64,000 nt of DNA. Origin: Sphingobium_A sp965228065. Lineage in GTDB: Bacteria; Pseudomonadota; Alphaproteobacteria; Sphingomonadales; Sphingomonadaceae. Location of the stretch: the NCBI GenBank assembly GCA_965228065.1, contig OZ245788.1:6510001-6574000 (forward strand), in the 5' to 3' direction. Below, piece by piece: positions 7,944 to 16,045 of this stretch. The first letter of the stretch is position 1. Each line of letters opens with the position of its first letter. Made by a program: the position numbers and the translations under genes. The notes beneath the pieces are model-generated. The model worked only from the letters and a program-made list of their open reading frames with translations. It was not told the DNA's origin and searched no databases.

Positions 7944-9579
7944 AGACCCAGCGTCCTCCAATCATTGTGCGCTCCGGCGCAAGTGTTGCCAATTTCATCG
8001 GGTCGATCGTCATGGGATCCTTGTCCCATACCACCAGATCGGCCAGCTTGCCGCAGGCGATCGACCCCTTCTCGTTTTCCGCATACTCGGCATAGGCTCC
8101 GTTGAGCGTACCGCATCGGATCGCCTCTGCCACGCTTATGCGCTGGTTCGCGCCCCAGACGCGGCCCTTGGGATCGGTGCGCGTCACTTCGCTCTGCAGC
8201 CACATTGGCGGGTCGATCGGGCTCGCCATGAAATCGGACGAGCTTGGCACGGGAACCCCGGCATCGATCAGATCGCGCATCGCGAACATATGCTCCAGCC
8301 GTTTCTCGCCATAGAAATGCATCACATCGCCATGGAAATAGACATAGCCGGCAAAGGGCACCGGGATCGCGTCCAGCGCCTTGATACGACCGATCAGCCC
8401 CGCATCGAGCAGAGTGCAATGTTCCAGCCTGTAACGGGCGTCGCGACGCGGATTTTCGCGCTGGATCCGTTCGTACAGCGTCATGGCGCGATCGATGGCA
8501 AGATCGCCATTGGCGTGGGTCATCAGCTGCCATCCCGCCAGATGGACCTTGGTCATCTGCGCGTGAAGTTCCTCGGGCGCACCGATCGGCGTGCCGGTGA
8601 ACTTGCTGTGCTCATAGGGTTCGGACAGCCAGGCCGTGCGTTCGGAAATCGATCCGTCGACCGCGAACTTGACCGCCCCGAGCCGCACCCGGTCGTCGCC
8701 AAAGCCGGTCGACAGACCCGCCGCGAGGAACGGCTCCACCTCGGTCGAACCGATGCCGCACGAGATGCGCGCCAGCGGATTGACCGCGGCGGCGGCAGCG
8801 TCGCGATAGCCGCGAAACCCCTCCATCATGCCATAGGCATCGGTCAGTGACGTCGCACCGCGCTTCACCGCCATGGCAGAGACGATCTCGACACCGCGGC
8901 GATAATCGTCGCGGCTGGGCTTGTCCGCGATCAGCGCATGCAGAGGGTACATCGCACTGTCGCCAAGCCGGCCGGTCAACCCGCCCTGGCTGTCATGTTC
9001 GATCATGCCGCCATCGGGGTCGCGCGTATTGCGATCATAGCCGACAAGCTTGAGCGCGGCGGAATTCGCGAAAGCGGTATGGCCGCCACGATGCATGACG
9101 AGCACTGGATTGCGCGGCGCGGCCTCGTCGAGATCGGCGGCGGTCAGCGGGCGCGATGCCTTGCCGTCATCGTACAGCCAGCCCTGAACCCATTGGCCCG
9201 GCGGTGTCTTGTCCGCCCGGGCGCGGATCGCTGCCTTGACCACCTCAATCGACGGATCGTCGCACGCGACCTGCCGGACATAGGAGACGCCCGCATAGGA
9301 TGGGTGGCAATGCGCGTCGATGAAGCCCGGCGTGATCCGCTTGCCGCCGATATCGATCCGCCGGGCACGCGGGCCGGCGCCGTTCAGGACAAAATCATTG
9401 CTGCCGACGGCAATGATCCGGCCATTGGCGATCGCCACCGCCTGCGCTTCCGGCCCGGCGGCGTCGACCGTCCATATCTTCGCATTGTGCAGGACGATGT
9501 CGGGCTCGACGCGGGCATTGCCCAGCAGCACGAACCCACCCAATCCACCAAGCACGGCACGACGCGAAACACGATCCAT
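7933..9579 (-). CDS. Tat-exported amidohydrolase (YtcJ/N-acyl-D-amino-acid type)
   Basis: A 548-residue metal-dependent amidohydrolase of the YtcJ-like group. From MDRVSRRAVLGG it carries a twin-arginine signal with the hydrophobic stretch GGLGGFVLLG, so folded export to the periplasm is expected. The metal-binding HxH lies in FIDAHCHPS, and further metal-ligand candidates are in MTHANGDLAID and YRLEHCTLLD. The longer frame to 9642 lacks a plausible start context and would bury the Tat motif, so 9579 was chosen. It leads a two-gene unit with the aminotransferase. A joint route that releases an amine from an amide and then deaminates it is only an inference from that layout. Confidence 0.87.
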   Translation of the reverse strand: MDRVSRRAVLGGLGGFVLLGNARVEPDIVLHNAKIWTVDAAGPEAQAVAIANGRIIAVGSNDFVLNGAGPRARRIDIGGKRITPGFIDAHCHPSYAGVSYVRQVACDDPSIEVVKAAIRARADKTPPGQWVQGWLYDDGKASRPLTAADLDEAAPRNPVLVMHRGGHTAFANSAALKLVGYDRNTRDPDGGMIEHDSQGGLTGRLGDSAMYPLHALIADKPSRDDYRRGVEIVSAMAVKRGATSLTDAYGMMEGFRGYRDAAAAAVNPLARISCGIGSTEVEPFLAAGLSTGFGDDRVRLGAVKFAVDGSISERTAWLSEPYEHSKFTGTPIGAPEELHAQMTKVHLAGWQLMTHANGDLAIDRAMTLYERIQRENPRRDARYRLEHCTLLDAGLIGRIKALDAIPVPFAGYVYFHGDVMHFYGEKRLEHMFAMRDLIDAGVPVPSSSDFMASPIDPPMWLQSEVTRTDPKGRVWGANQRISVAEAIRCGTLNGAYAEYAENEKGSIACGKLADLVVWDKDPMTIDPMKLATLAPERTMIGGRWVYEA

Positions 9580-9693
9580 TATTTTCCCCCGATCGAACGG
9601 AGGCCAATGTCTGTGCAACCAGGGCGCCGGGCAAGGTGCCAAGCTTCGCCAGGGCGGTGCATGGTGCGCACCACCCGGACGAGGATCGCCGCG

Positions 9694-10077
9694 TCAGGCC
9701 GTCGCGATCACCCGGATCTCATCGACCCGATCGGGATAGAAAGCGAGATGATCGCGAATGGCGGCGACGGCGGCATGGGGATGTTCGTAACTCCACACCG
9801 CATTCGCCGAGCCGGCGCCGCCGACGGGAATGCTCAAATAGGACGCATCGCCCTTATAGGGGCAATGGGTCAGATGGTCGGTCGGTTCGAGCAGCGACAT
9901 GTCGACATCGGCACGCGGGATATAGTGCACCGGCGGATAGCTGGCCTCGCGCAGCGTCAGCGCATTCACCGTGTCGGCGATCACCCGGCCCGCGACTATG
10001 ACAGTCACGCGCTCGGAATTGGCTTCGATCGCGATCGGATGGTCGGGGCCGGGTATCCGGATCGGCTTGTCGCTCAT
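9694..10077 (-). CDS. DUF427 domain protein
   Basis: A 127-residue protein with the compact DUF427 beta fold. The markers are the segment around HYIPRADVDMSLLEPT and the family hallmark THCPYKGDASYLSIP, followed by WSYEHPH. The start at MSDKPIRIPG (10077) matches the usual family length; the frame extends to 10143 without a plausible site. The biochemical function of DUF427 is not established. It lies between the amidohydrolase and CocE-type genes on the same strand, but the hairpin at 10115-10146 separates it from the latter. Confidence 0.88.
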   Translation of the reverse strand: MSDKPIRIPGPDHPIAIEANSERVTVIVAGRVIADTVNALTLREASYPPVHYIPRADVDMSLLEPTDHLTHCPYKGDASYLSIPVGGAGSANAVWSYEHPHAAVAAIRDHLAFYPDRVDEIRVIATA

Positions 10078-10114
10078 GATGTCGCTCCTGCTGCTGCAGG
10101 CCCGAAATGGGGAG

Positions 10115-10146
10115 CAGGTGCCCGCATCGCCAGAGGCGGGCACCTG
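10115..10146 (-). terminator. Hairpin downstream of the CocE-type hydrolase gene
   Basis: An 11-bp perfect stem (10115-10125 with 10136-10146) with a ten-base loop sits just past the stop of the minus-strand hydrolase gene. No T tract follows. It probably ends or stabilises that transcript and separates it from DUF427. Confidence 0.5.
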
Positions 10147-10158
10147 AAGAAGTCCGGT

Positions 10159-12060
10159 TCAGCGCGCGCCCGTGACGCGGACCGAAATGGCCGAGGGCTG
10201 ATCGGACGTGTGAACGATCGTGTGCGTCTGCGCCTTATAGTCGGTCGGCTTGGCTTTCAGGATATTGGGCACGAAGGTCTGCGGATTGCGATCGATCAGC
10301 GGGAACCAGCTGCTCTGCACCTGCACGGCGATGCGGTGCCCCTTCTTGAAGACGTGCGACGCGGAATGGAGATCGATGTCGTAGCGCAGCACCTTGCCGG
10401 GGGTGATCGGCTCGGGCCGCTCATAGCTGCTGCGGAAACGGCCGCGGAAGACGTCGTTGGCGATCATGCGCTGGCGACCGCGCAGTTCGACCGGCGTGGC
10501 TTCGTCGGACGGGGAGACGTCGATCAGCTTGACCACCCAGTCGGCATCGGTGCCCGTCGTGCTCGCGAAGAGCTGCGCGGCGACATCGCCGGAAATGGTG
10601 ACGTCCTCGGCCAGCGGCTCGGTCTGCCAAGACAGCACGTCCTTGCGCTTGGCGAAGGGCGCCTGATCGTCGGCGATCCAGGTCGACCAATTGGAACCCG
10701 GCTGCATGAAGGGTTTCAGATTGGCGCGATCGCGATAGGGGACGGGATTGGCGGGGTCGGACACGAAGCGGTCGGCGCGTTCGCCCGCCTTGGGCGCCTC
10801 GAACGACAATTTGCCACCGGCGCGCAGATACAGCTTGCGCTCGACGCCATCGACCGGCGGCCATTGCTTGAGCTTCTGCCAGCTGTTGCTGCCCGACTGG
10901 AAGACCATCGCCTCGGGCTGGTTCAACGTGCCGATGCCCTTCAGCCAATAGCGAAACCAGGGCAGTTCGGCCTCGGTCTTGAAGGTCGTGCCGGTTTCCG
11001 ATCCCAGCGAATACGGGCCGTAACTGCTGCCCTTACCGCGCCAGCCGCCATGGTTCCACGGGCCGACCACCAGATAGTTGAGCCCCTTGTCGTCGCCCTT
11101 CTCCTGATTGGCGTAGATTTCCATCGGGCCATAGAAATCCTCCTGATCCCACCAGCCGGCCACGATCAGATTGGGCGTCGCGACCTTCGCGGGCATCATC
11201 CGCGATGTCTGTCCGGCCTTCCAGAAGGCGTCATAGGTCGGATGAGCGACGAAATTCTGCCAGCTCGGCATGGTGCGGCCCAGCTTCTGCTGGTCGAGCG
11301 TCGCGAGATCGGTCTGCTTCAAATACCAGTCATAGGCATCGTCGGTGCCAAAATCGAAGGCCTTCATCGACCGGCCATCGGTTTCGAGCGTCGAGACCCA
11401 GGACCAGGCATAGTCCAGCCGGAACGCGCCATTGTGATGGAAATCGTCGCCGATAAACATGTCCTCGGGCGATGCCTGCGACGACACCGCCTTGAGCGCC
11501 GGGTGCGGATCGATCGTCGCGATCGCCGCGGTCCAGCCGCCATAGGATACGCCGAACACGCCGACCTTGCCGTTATTGTCCGGCAGATTCTTCACCAGCC
11601 AGTCGATCGAATCATAGGTGTCGGTCGCTTCGTCGATGCCATTGGGCGTCGTCTTGGTCGGCCGCAGGTTCACGAACTCGCCTTCGGATGCGAAGCGACC
11701 GCGAATGTCCTGGAAGATGAAGATATATTTGTCGGCAGCCAGTTCGCCATAGGCGCCGCCCTGCGCCAGACCGCCCGCGATCCGCTCCGACGTGAAGCCA
11801 TAGGGGGATCGCGTCATCATGATCGGCAGTTTTTCGGTCGAACCCTTGGGGCGCCAGACCTGCGCGTGCAGCTTCACGCCATCGCGCATCGGGATCATCA
11901 CGTCCTGGCTGACATAACCCGAATCGGGCAATGCGGGCTTGGCCGCATCCTCCTTGGCGAACGCGGCCGGCGTCGACAGGATCGGCGCCGCCACGCCAAG
12001 CGCCAGCGAGATCGCGAAAAATCTGGTCAGGCGCCCCGAGGTGCCGTTGAACATGCGCAT
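10159..12060 (-). CDS. CocE/NonD-family exported hydrolase (S15 peptidase-like)
   Basis: A 633-residue alpha/beta hydrolase of the Xaa-Pro dipeptidyl-peptidase/cocaine-esterase family. A Sec signal peptide (about residues 1-35, ending PAAFA) is followed by the start of the hydrolase domain at VMIPMRDGVKLHAQVWRP. The nucleophile elbow GVFGVSYGGW places the catalytic serine at residue 172, and FIFQDIRGRFASEGEF is the family oxyanion-region block. The C-terminal third is the jelly-roll X-Pro domain, with SASHVFKKGHRIAVQVQSSWFP. A periplasmic amide or ester hydrolase is expected and the natural substrate is unknown. The 133-base upstream spacer probably carries its promoter. Confidence 0.9.
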   Translation of the reverse strand: MRMFNGTSGRLTRFFAISLALGVAAPILSTPAAFAKEDAAKPALPDSGYVSQDVMIPMRDGVKLHAQVWRPKGSTEKLPIMMTRSPYGFTSERIAGGLAQGGAYGELAADKYIFIFQDIRGRFASEGEFVNLRPTKTTPNGIDEATDTYDSIDWLVKNLPDNNGKVGVFGVSYGGWTAAIATIDPHPALKAVSSQASPEDMFIGDDFHHNGAFRLDYAWSWVSTLETDGRSMKAFDFGTDDAYDWYLKQTDLATLDQQKLGRTMPSWQNFVAHPTYDAFWKAGQTSRMMPAKVATPNLIVAGWWDQEDFYGPMEIYANQEKGDDKGLNYLVVGPWNHGGWRGKGSSYGPYSLGSETGTTFKTEAELPWFRYWLKGIGTLNQPEAMVFQSGSNSWQKLKQWPPVDGVERKLYLRAGGKLSFEAPKAGERADRFVSDPANPVPYRDRANLKPFMQPGSNWSTWIADDQAPFAKRKDVLSWQTEPLAEDVTISGDVAAQLFASTTGTDADWVVKLIDVSPSDEATPVELRGRQRMIANDVFRGRFRSSYERPEPITPGKVLRYDIDLHSASHVFKKGHRIAVQVQSSWFPLIDRNPQTFVPNILKAKPTDYKAQTHTIVHTSDQPSAISVRVTGAR

Positions 12061-12193
12061 GCAGATATCCCCTTTTTCGGGGAACCGAGCCGATCAGAGA
12101 TGGATTGTCAAGATTTCTTCCATATTCTCCAATTGGGACTATTTTATCCCATTTGGGCAAAGCCCTTTTTGCTTCGCCATCATCACCCCAACC

Positions 12194-13312
12194 CTAACGA
12201 TCGAGTGCGATCTCGACGGTGGTCGAGAGCCCCGGACGGAGCCGCGCCAGGTTCGGCTGACCGGGATCGAGCACGACCCGCACCGGCACGCGCTGCACGA
12301 TCTTGGTGAAATTGCCGCTGCCGGGCTCGAAGGGCAGCAGCGAGAATTCGGAGCCCGAGGCGGGCGCGAAGCTTTCGACATGGCCGGTCAATGCATCGCC
12401 GCCCAGCGCATCCACCTTCACCCGCGCTTTCTGCCCGACGAGCATGCGCCGGGTCTGCGTTTCCTTGAAATTGGCGACGACATACAGCCCCTGCCCCGGC
12501 ACCAAGGTCAGCAGGCGCGTGCCGGACTGAACAACATCGCCCGGCTGTGCCTGGCGATTGCCGACCGTGCCGGAGACGGGGGCGCGAACCAGCGTATAGC
12601 CGCGATCCTGCTCGGCCAGGCTGAGCGCCGCGCGTGCGCGTTCGGCGCCAGCGAGTGCCCGCGCCAGTTCCGCTTCCAGGCTCGCCCGCCGTACCGCGGT
12701 CACCGTCGCGCGGTCGCGGGTCGCGGCCAGACTGGCAAGATCGTGCTGGGCCTTGGCGCGGGCATCCGCTGCCGCGGCGTTCACGCGCTCGGCATCGCGG
12801 CGCGTTGCAAAGCCACGTCCGACCAGCGCCTCGAAACGCTCATTGTCCGCCTCGGCGCGACGCAGTTCGGCGTCGGACGAAGCAATGGCCGTGCGCGCAA
12901 CCGCGATATCGGCGTCGGCCAGCCGATTCTCCGCGACGTGCGAGGCAAGCGCCGCGCGCGCGGCAGCGACGCCGGCATCGGCATCATGTACGGCCGCCTC
13001 GGCCGCGGCGAACCGGGCCGCGAATTCGCGATCGTCGATCCGCACCAGCGGGTCGCCGACACGCACTTGCTGATTGTCCCTCACCAGCATCTCCGCAATC
13101 TGTCCGCCGATGCGCGACGAGACGACGGTGCTGTCGGCGCGCAGATACGCATTGTCGGTCGATTCATGCGATGCCGGCGATACGATCCAGACGACACCCG
13201 CGGCCCCCAGCAGCAGTGCGGCGCCACCCGCGACAAGCGCGCGCGGCACGCGGCGGCGGGGGGACGGCCCAGTCGGCGCCGCGACGATCGGATCGACGGC
13301 AATGGCGTTCAT
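12194..13312 (-). CDS. HlyD/EmrA-type membrane fusion protein
   Basis: A 372-residue periplasmic adaptor for an MFS exporter. One N-terminal membrane anchor (about residues 27-47) is followed by the biotinyl-lipoyl half motif DNAYLRADSTVVSSRIGGQIAEMLV. A long Ala-rich coiled-coil hairpin (about 90-230) comes next, then the second lipoyl half YTLVRAPVSGTVGNRQAQPGDVV. The beta-barrel domain contains YVVANFKETQTRRMLVGQKARV. Its start overlaps the thioesterase stop by four bases (ATGA). The usual partner, a DHA2 transporter, lies divergently across the TetR gene, so the efflux set is split into two transcription units around one operator region. Confidence 0.92.
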   Translation of the reverse strand: MNAIAVDPIVAAPTGPSPRRRVPRALVAGGAALLLGAAGVVWIVSPASHESTDNAYLRADSTVVSSRIGGQIAEMLVRDNQQVRVGDPLVRIDDREFAARFAAAEAAVHDADAGVAAARAALASHVAENRLADADIAVARTAIASSDAELRRAEADNERFEALVGRGFATRRDAERVNAAAADARAKAQHDLASLAATRDRATVTAVRRASLEAELARALAGAERARAALSLAEQDRGYTLVRAPVSGTVGNRQAQPGDVVQSGTRLLTLVPGQGLYVVANFKETQTRRMLVGQKARVKVDALGGDALTGHVESFAPASGSEFSLLPFEPGSGNFTKIVQRVPVRVVLDPGQPNLARLRPGLSTTVEIALDR

Positions 13313-13746
13313 GGCGTGATGACCAGCAAGGTGGATGTGGCGGACGCGAGCAGTCGACCGGTCGCATCGGTCAGCTTCGCTTCGGCAAAGGCGACGCGGC
13401 GGCCCATCGATATCACCAACCCTTCGGCGCGGACCGGTCCGGTGTCGGCCGTCATCGCGCGATGATAAGCGACCTTGAGTTCCAGCGTCGTATAGCTCTG
13501 CCCGGGCTGAAGCCGCGAATGGACCGCGATGCCGCAGGCGGAATCGAGCAGGGTCGCGCCATAACCGCCATGGACGGTGCCGAGCGGATTATAGACGCGT
13601 TCGTCGGGCGTTCCCTCGAACACAGCGCGCCCTTCCGCCACCTCGACCAGGATGAAATCGAGGGTCCGGCCGATCGGCGAATGTCGGCCGTTCGCGAGCA
13701 TCGCCTGAAGCTGTTCAAGCCCGGAGAGTGCGGTGACGTCGTTCAT
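13309..13746 (-). CDS. PaaI-type hotdog-fold thioesterase
   Basis: A 145-residue acyl-CoA thioesterase-like protein. The family block VYNPLGTVHGGYGATLLDSACGIA has the HGG motif and the helical Asp/Glu region, then YTTLELKVAYHRAM. It starts at MNDVTALS (13746), and its ATG overlaps the stop codon of the TetR gene. Its own stop overlaps the start of the HlyD gene, so three genes form one coupled unit: regulator, thioesterase, adaptor. A thioesterase in an efflux operon may act on an acyl or aryl-CoA form of the exported compound, but this is an inference. Confidence 0.88.
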   Translation of the reverse strand: MNDVTALSGLEQLQAMLANGRHSPIGRTLDFILVEVAEGRAVFEGTPDERVYNPLGTVHGGYGATLLDSACGIAVHSRLQPGQSYTTLELKVAYHRAMTADTGPVRAEGLVISMGRRVAFAEAKLTDATGRLLASATSTLLVITP

Positions 13747-14339
13747 GCCGCATCTCCCAGGTCGAAGCGCTTCCGGATCGCGGTCGCGGCATAAGCGAGG
13801 ATCGCATCGGACTGCGCCGGATCGGCAACCGCTCGCGACAGCGACAATGCCCCAACCATTTCGGACAGCATCACACTGGCAGCAGGCCCGGTATCCGCCA
13901 CGCCATGCCGTTCCAGCGCATCGGCAAGCCAGCCGGTGAGCGTCGCAATGCCCTGGCCGAAACGCTCGCGCGATACGGGTTCCAGCCGCGCCATGTCCGT
14001 CGACAGTGCTGCGATCGGGCATCCCCGGTCGCGCGAGTCGCGGTGCCGCTGCGACAGATAGAATGTGACATAGGCATTGAGCGCCGCAGCGGGATCCCGC
14101 TCTGCCATCGTGTGATCGAACCGCACACGCGCATCTTCGAACATCACGCCGATCGCCTCGGCGACCAGATCGTCCTTCGACGCGAAATGCGCATAGAAAC
14201 CGCCATGGGTCAGCCCGGCCTGCTTCATCAGCGCGGCCACGCCGACCCCCTCCGGCCCCTTGGCACGGATCGCGGCGGCAGCCTCTTTCAGGATCTTCTC
14301 GCGGGTCTTTCCGCGGTGTTCGGCATCGTAGCGCATCAC
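13743..14339 (-). CDS. TetR/AcrR-family regulator of the efflux operon
   Basis: A 198-residue TetR-type repressor. The HTH (about residues 12-60) contains KTREKILKEAAAAI and then VAALMKQAGLTHGGFYAHFASKDDLVAEA. The C-terminal ligand domain includes RGCPIAALSTDM, a pattern of the AcuR/YxaF-like subgroup. It is the first gene of the minus-strand unit and divergent from the DHA2 transporter. A perfect 18-bp palindrome lies in the 66-base gap, which makes autoregulation plus control of the transporter very likely. Confidence 0.9.
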   Translation of the reverse strand: MMRYDAEHRGKTREKILKEAAAAIRAKGPEGVGVAALMKQAGLTHGGFYAHFASKDDLVAEAIGVMFEDARVRFDHTMAERDPAAALNAYVTFYLSQRHRDSRDRGCPIAALSTDMARLEPVSRERFGQGIATLTGWLADALERHGVADTGPAASVMLSEMVGALSLSRAVADPAQSDAILAYAATAIRKRFDLGDAA

Positions 14340-14352
14340 TGCCTCTTGTTTT

Positions 14353-14370
14353 ATATGATGATCATCATAT
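14353..14370. promoter_or_regulatory. Perfect palindromic operator for the TetR-type repressor
   Basis: An 18-base perfect palindrome, ATATGATGATCATCATAT, stands in the gap between the divergent TetR and DHA2 genes. Its length and symmetry fit a TetR-dimer operator controlling both directions. The surrounding A/T-rich bases likely hold the overlapping -10 regions. Confidence 0.75.
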
Positions 14371-14405
14371 TATCTCCGTCGGACAAGTGCAAGGGGTGAA
14401 GACCA

Positions 14406-15956
14406 GTGCCGGACACGACGATCGCCCCGGACGCACTGCCGGACAGGCGCAAATATCTGATCTTTGCGGTTATGGCGTTCGGCCAGTTCATGGCACTGAT
14501 CGACATCCAGATCGTCGCCGCATCGCTCAACGAGGTCCGCGCCGGCCTGTCTGCCAGCGCCGACGAGATCAGCTGGGTGCAGACCGCCTATCTGATGTCG
14601 GAACTGGTGATGATCCCGTTCGCCGCGTTCCTGGCGCAGGCAGTGTCGACGCGCTGGCTGTTCGCATTGTCCGCCGGCCTGTTCACCCTGGCGAGTGCGC
14701 TGTGCGGCATGGCGTGGAGCATCGAATCGATGATCGCATTCCGCGCGCTGCAGGGCTTTGTCGGCGGTGCGATGGTACCGACGGTGTTCGCCACCGGCTT
14801 TGCGATGTTCACCGGCAAGCAGCGCGCAATGATCCCGGCGATCCTCGGCATGGTATCCGTGCTGGCGCCGACATTGGGGCCGACATTGGGCGGATGGATC
14901 ACCGATGCGTTCGGCTGGCGCTGGATCTTCTACATCAACATCGTGCCGGGTGCGCTGGTCGCGGCACTGGCGTTCGGGCTTATCCGCGTCGATCGCGCCG
15001 ATCCCGGCATGCTCAAACGGATCGACTGGATGCATCTCGCCGCGATGGCGGTGTTTCTCGCCGGCCTGGAATATGTGCTGGAGGAAGGCCCCCGTAACGA
15101 CTGGTTCGAGGACACATCGATCGCGATCGGCGGGTGGCTGGCCTTTGTCGCGCTGCTGCTGTTCCTCGAACGATCGTTCCGCTCGCACCAGCCGATCGTC
15201 AACCTGACCCCATTCCGCCGCCCGACTTTCGTTTTCGCCTGCGTGTTCAACCTTGTGATCGGATTCGGTATCTATTCGGCGACCTATCTGGTGCCGGTCT
15301 TCCTCGGCACGGTGCGCGGTTACAACGCATCGGAGATCGGGACGACGGTATTCGTCGCCGGGCTGATCCAGATGCTGGGCGTCCCCGTCGCCGCCGGGCT
15401 TTCGCAGCGGATCGACCCGCGGATCATGATCACCTTCGGGCTCGGCCTGTTCGCGGCGGGACTCTGGATGTTCAGCTTCATGACGCCCGAATGGGGATTC
15501 CACGCGCTGCTTTGGCCGCAGGCGGTGCGCAGCTTCGCGATCATGCTGTGCATCGTGCCGAGCGTGAACCTGGCGCTGACCGGGTTCGAGGGGCCGGAAC
15601 TGCGCTATGCGTCCGGCCTGTTCAACCTGATGCGCAATCTGGGCGGGGCGATCGGCATCGCGCTGGTCAACACCTGGCTGCAGGACAATGCCCGGCTGCA
15701 CATGTTGCGGCTGGGCGAAGCATTGGGCAGTGCGGGGCGGAACGGCAGCGCGCTGATCGAGGCGCTGGCCCGGCAGGCCAGTGCCGTCACGCCCGATCCT
15801 GCGCACGCCCTGCTGATGGCACAGGCGATCGCGGGCCGGATCGTCCAGCGCGAGGCACTGACCCTGGCCTTCAACGACGTGTTCCGATTGATGGCGATGC
15901 TGTTCCTGGCGGCACTGGTGCTCGTGCCGTTTTGCCGACCCGCGCGGCAGGAATAA
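14406..15956 (+). CDS. DHA2-family (EmrB/QacA) MFS efflux transporter
   Basis: A 516-residue drug:proton antiporter with about 14 membrane helices. Family markers are FGQFMALIDIQIVAASLNEVRAGL in helix 1 (the IDxxIVxxALP region), then ISWVQTAYLMSELVMIP. The motif-C-type segment follows as GMVSVLAPTLGPTLGGWITDAFGWRWIFYINIVPG. Translation starts at a GTG at 14406. It should pair with the HlyD-type adaptor across the divergent promoter to extrude toxic compounds, probably through a TolC-like outer-membrane channel that is not in this window. Repression by the TetR protein at the palindrome is expected. Confidence 0.93.
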   Translation: MPDTTIAPDALPDRRKYLIFAVMAFGQFMALIDIQIVAASLNEVRAGLSASADEISWVQTAYLMSELVMIPFAAFLAQAVSTRWLFALSAGLFTLASALCGMAWSIESMIAFRALQGFVGGAMVPTVFATGFAMFTGKQRAMIPAILGMVSVLAPTLGPTLGGWITDAFGWRWIFYINIVPGALVAALAFGLIRVDRADPGMLKRIDWMHLAAMAVFLAGLEYVLEEGPRNDWFEDTSIAIGGWLAFVALLLFLERSFRSHQPIVNLTPFRRPTFVFACVFNLVIGFGIYSATYLVPVFLGTVRGYNASEIGTTVFVAGLIQMLGVPVAAGLSQRIDPRIMITFGLGLFAAGLWMFSFMTPEWGFHALLWPQAVRSFAIMLCIVPSVNLALTGFEGPELRYASGLFNLMRNLGGAIGIALVNTWLQDNARLHMLRLGEALGSAGRNGSALIEALARQASAVTPDPAHALLMAQAIAGRIVQREALTLAFNDVFRLMAMLFLAALVLVPFCRPARQE

Positions 15957-16045
15957 CAGAGCATGCGCCGTCGGCATTCCCACATTGTCGAATGACTCCG
16001 TCCCCAACTGATATAGGATCATCGCGATTTCCGGGGGGATGAGCG

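Noticed and set aside
9662..9673. TGGTGCGCACCA palindrome as an operator
   Set aside because: It is short, lies downstream of the DUF427 start region with no promoter context, and such GC-rich words are frequent here.
8938..12309. 1123-codon open frame on the plus strand
   Set aside because: It runs antisense through the amidohydrolase, DUF427 and CocE-type genes. The translation is Arg/Asp/His-rich without domains, as is typical of a mirror frame in high-GC DNA.
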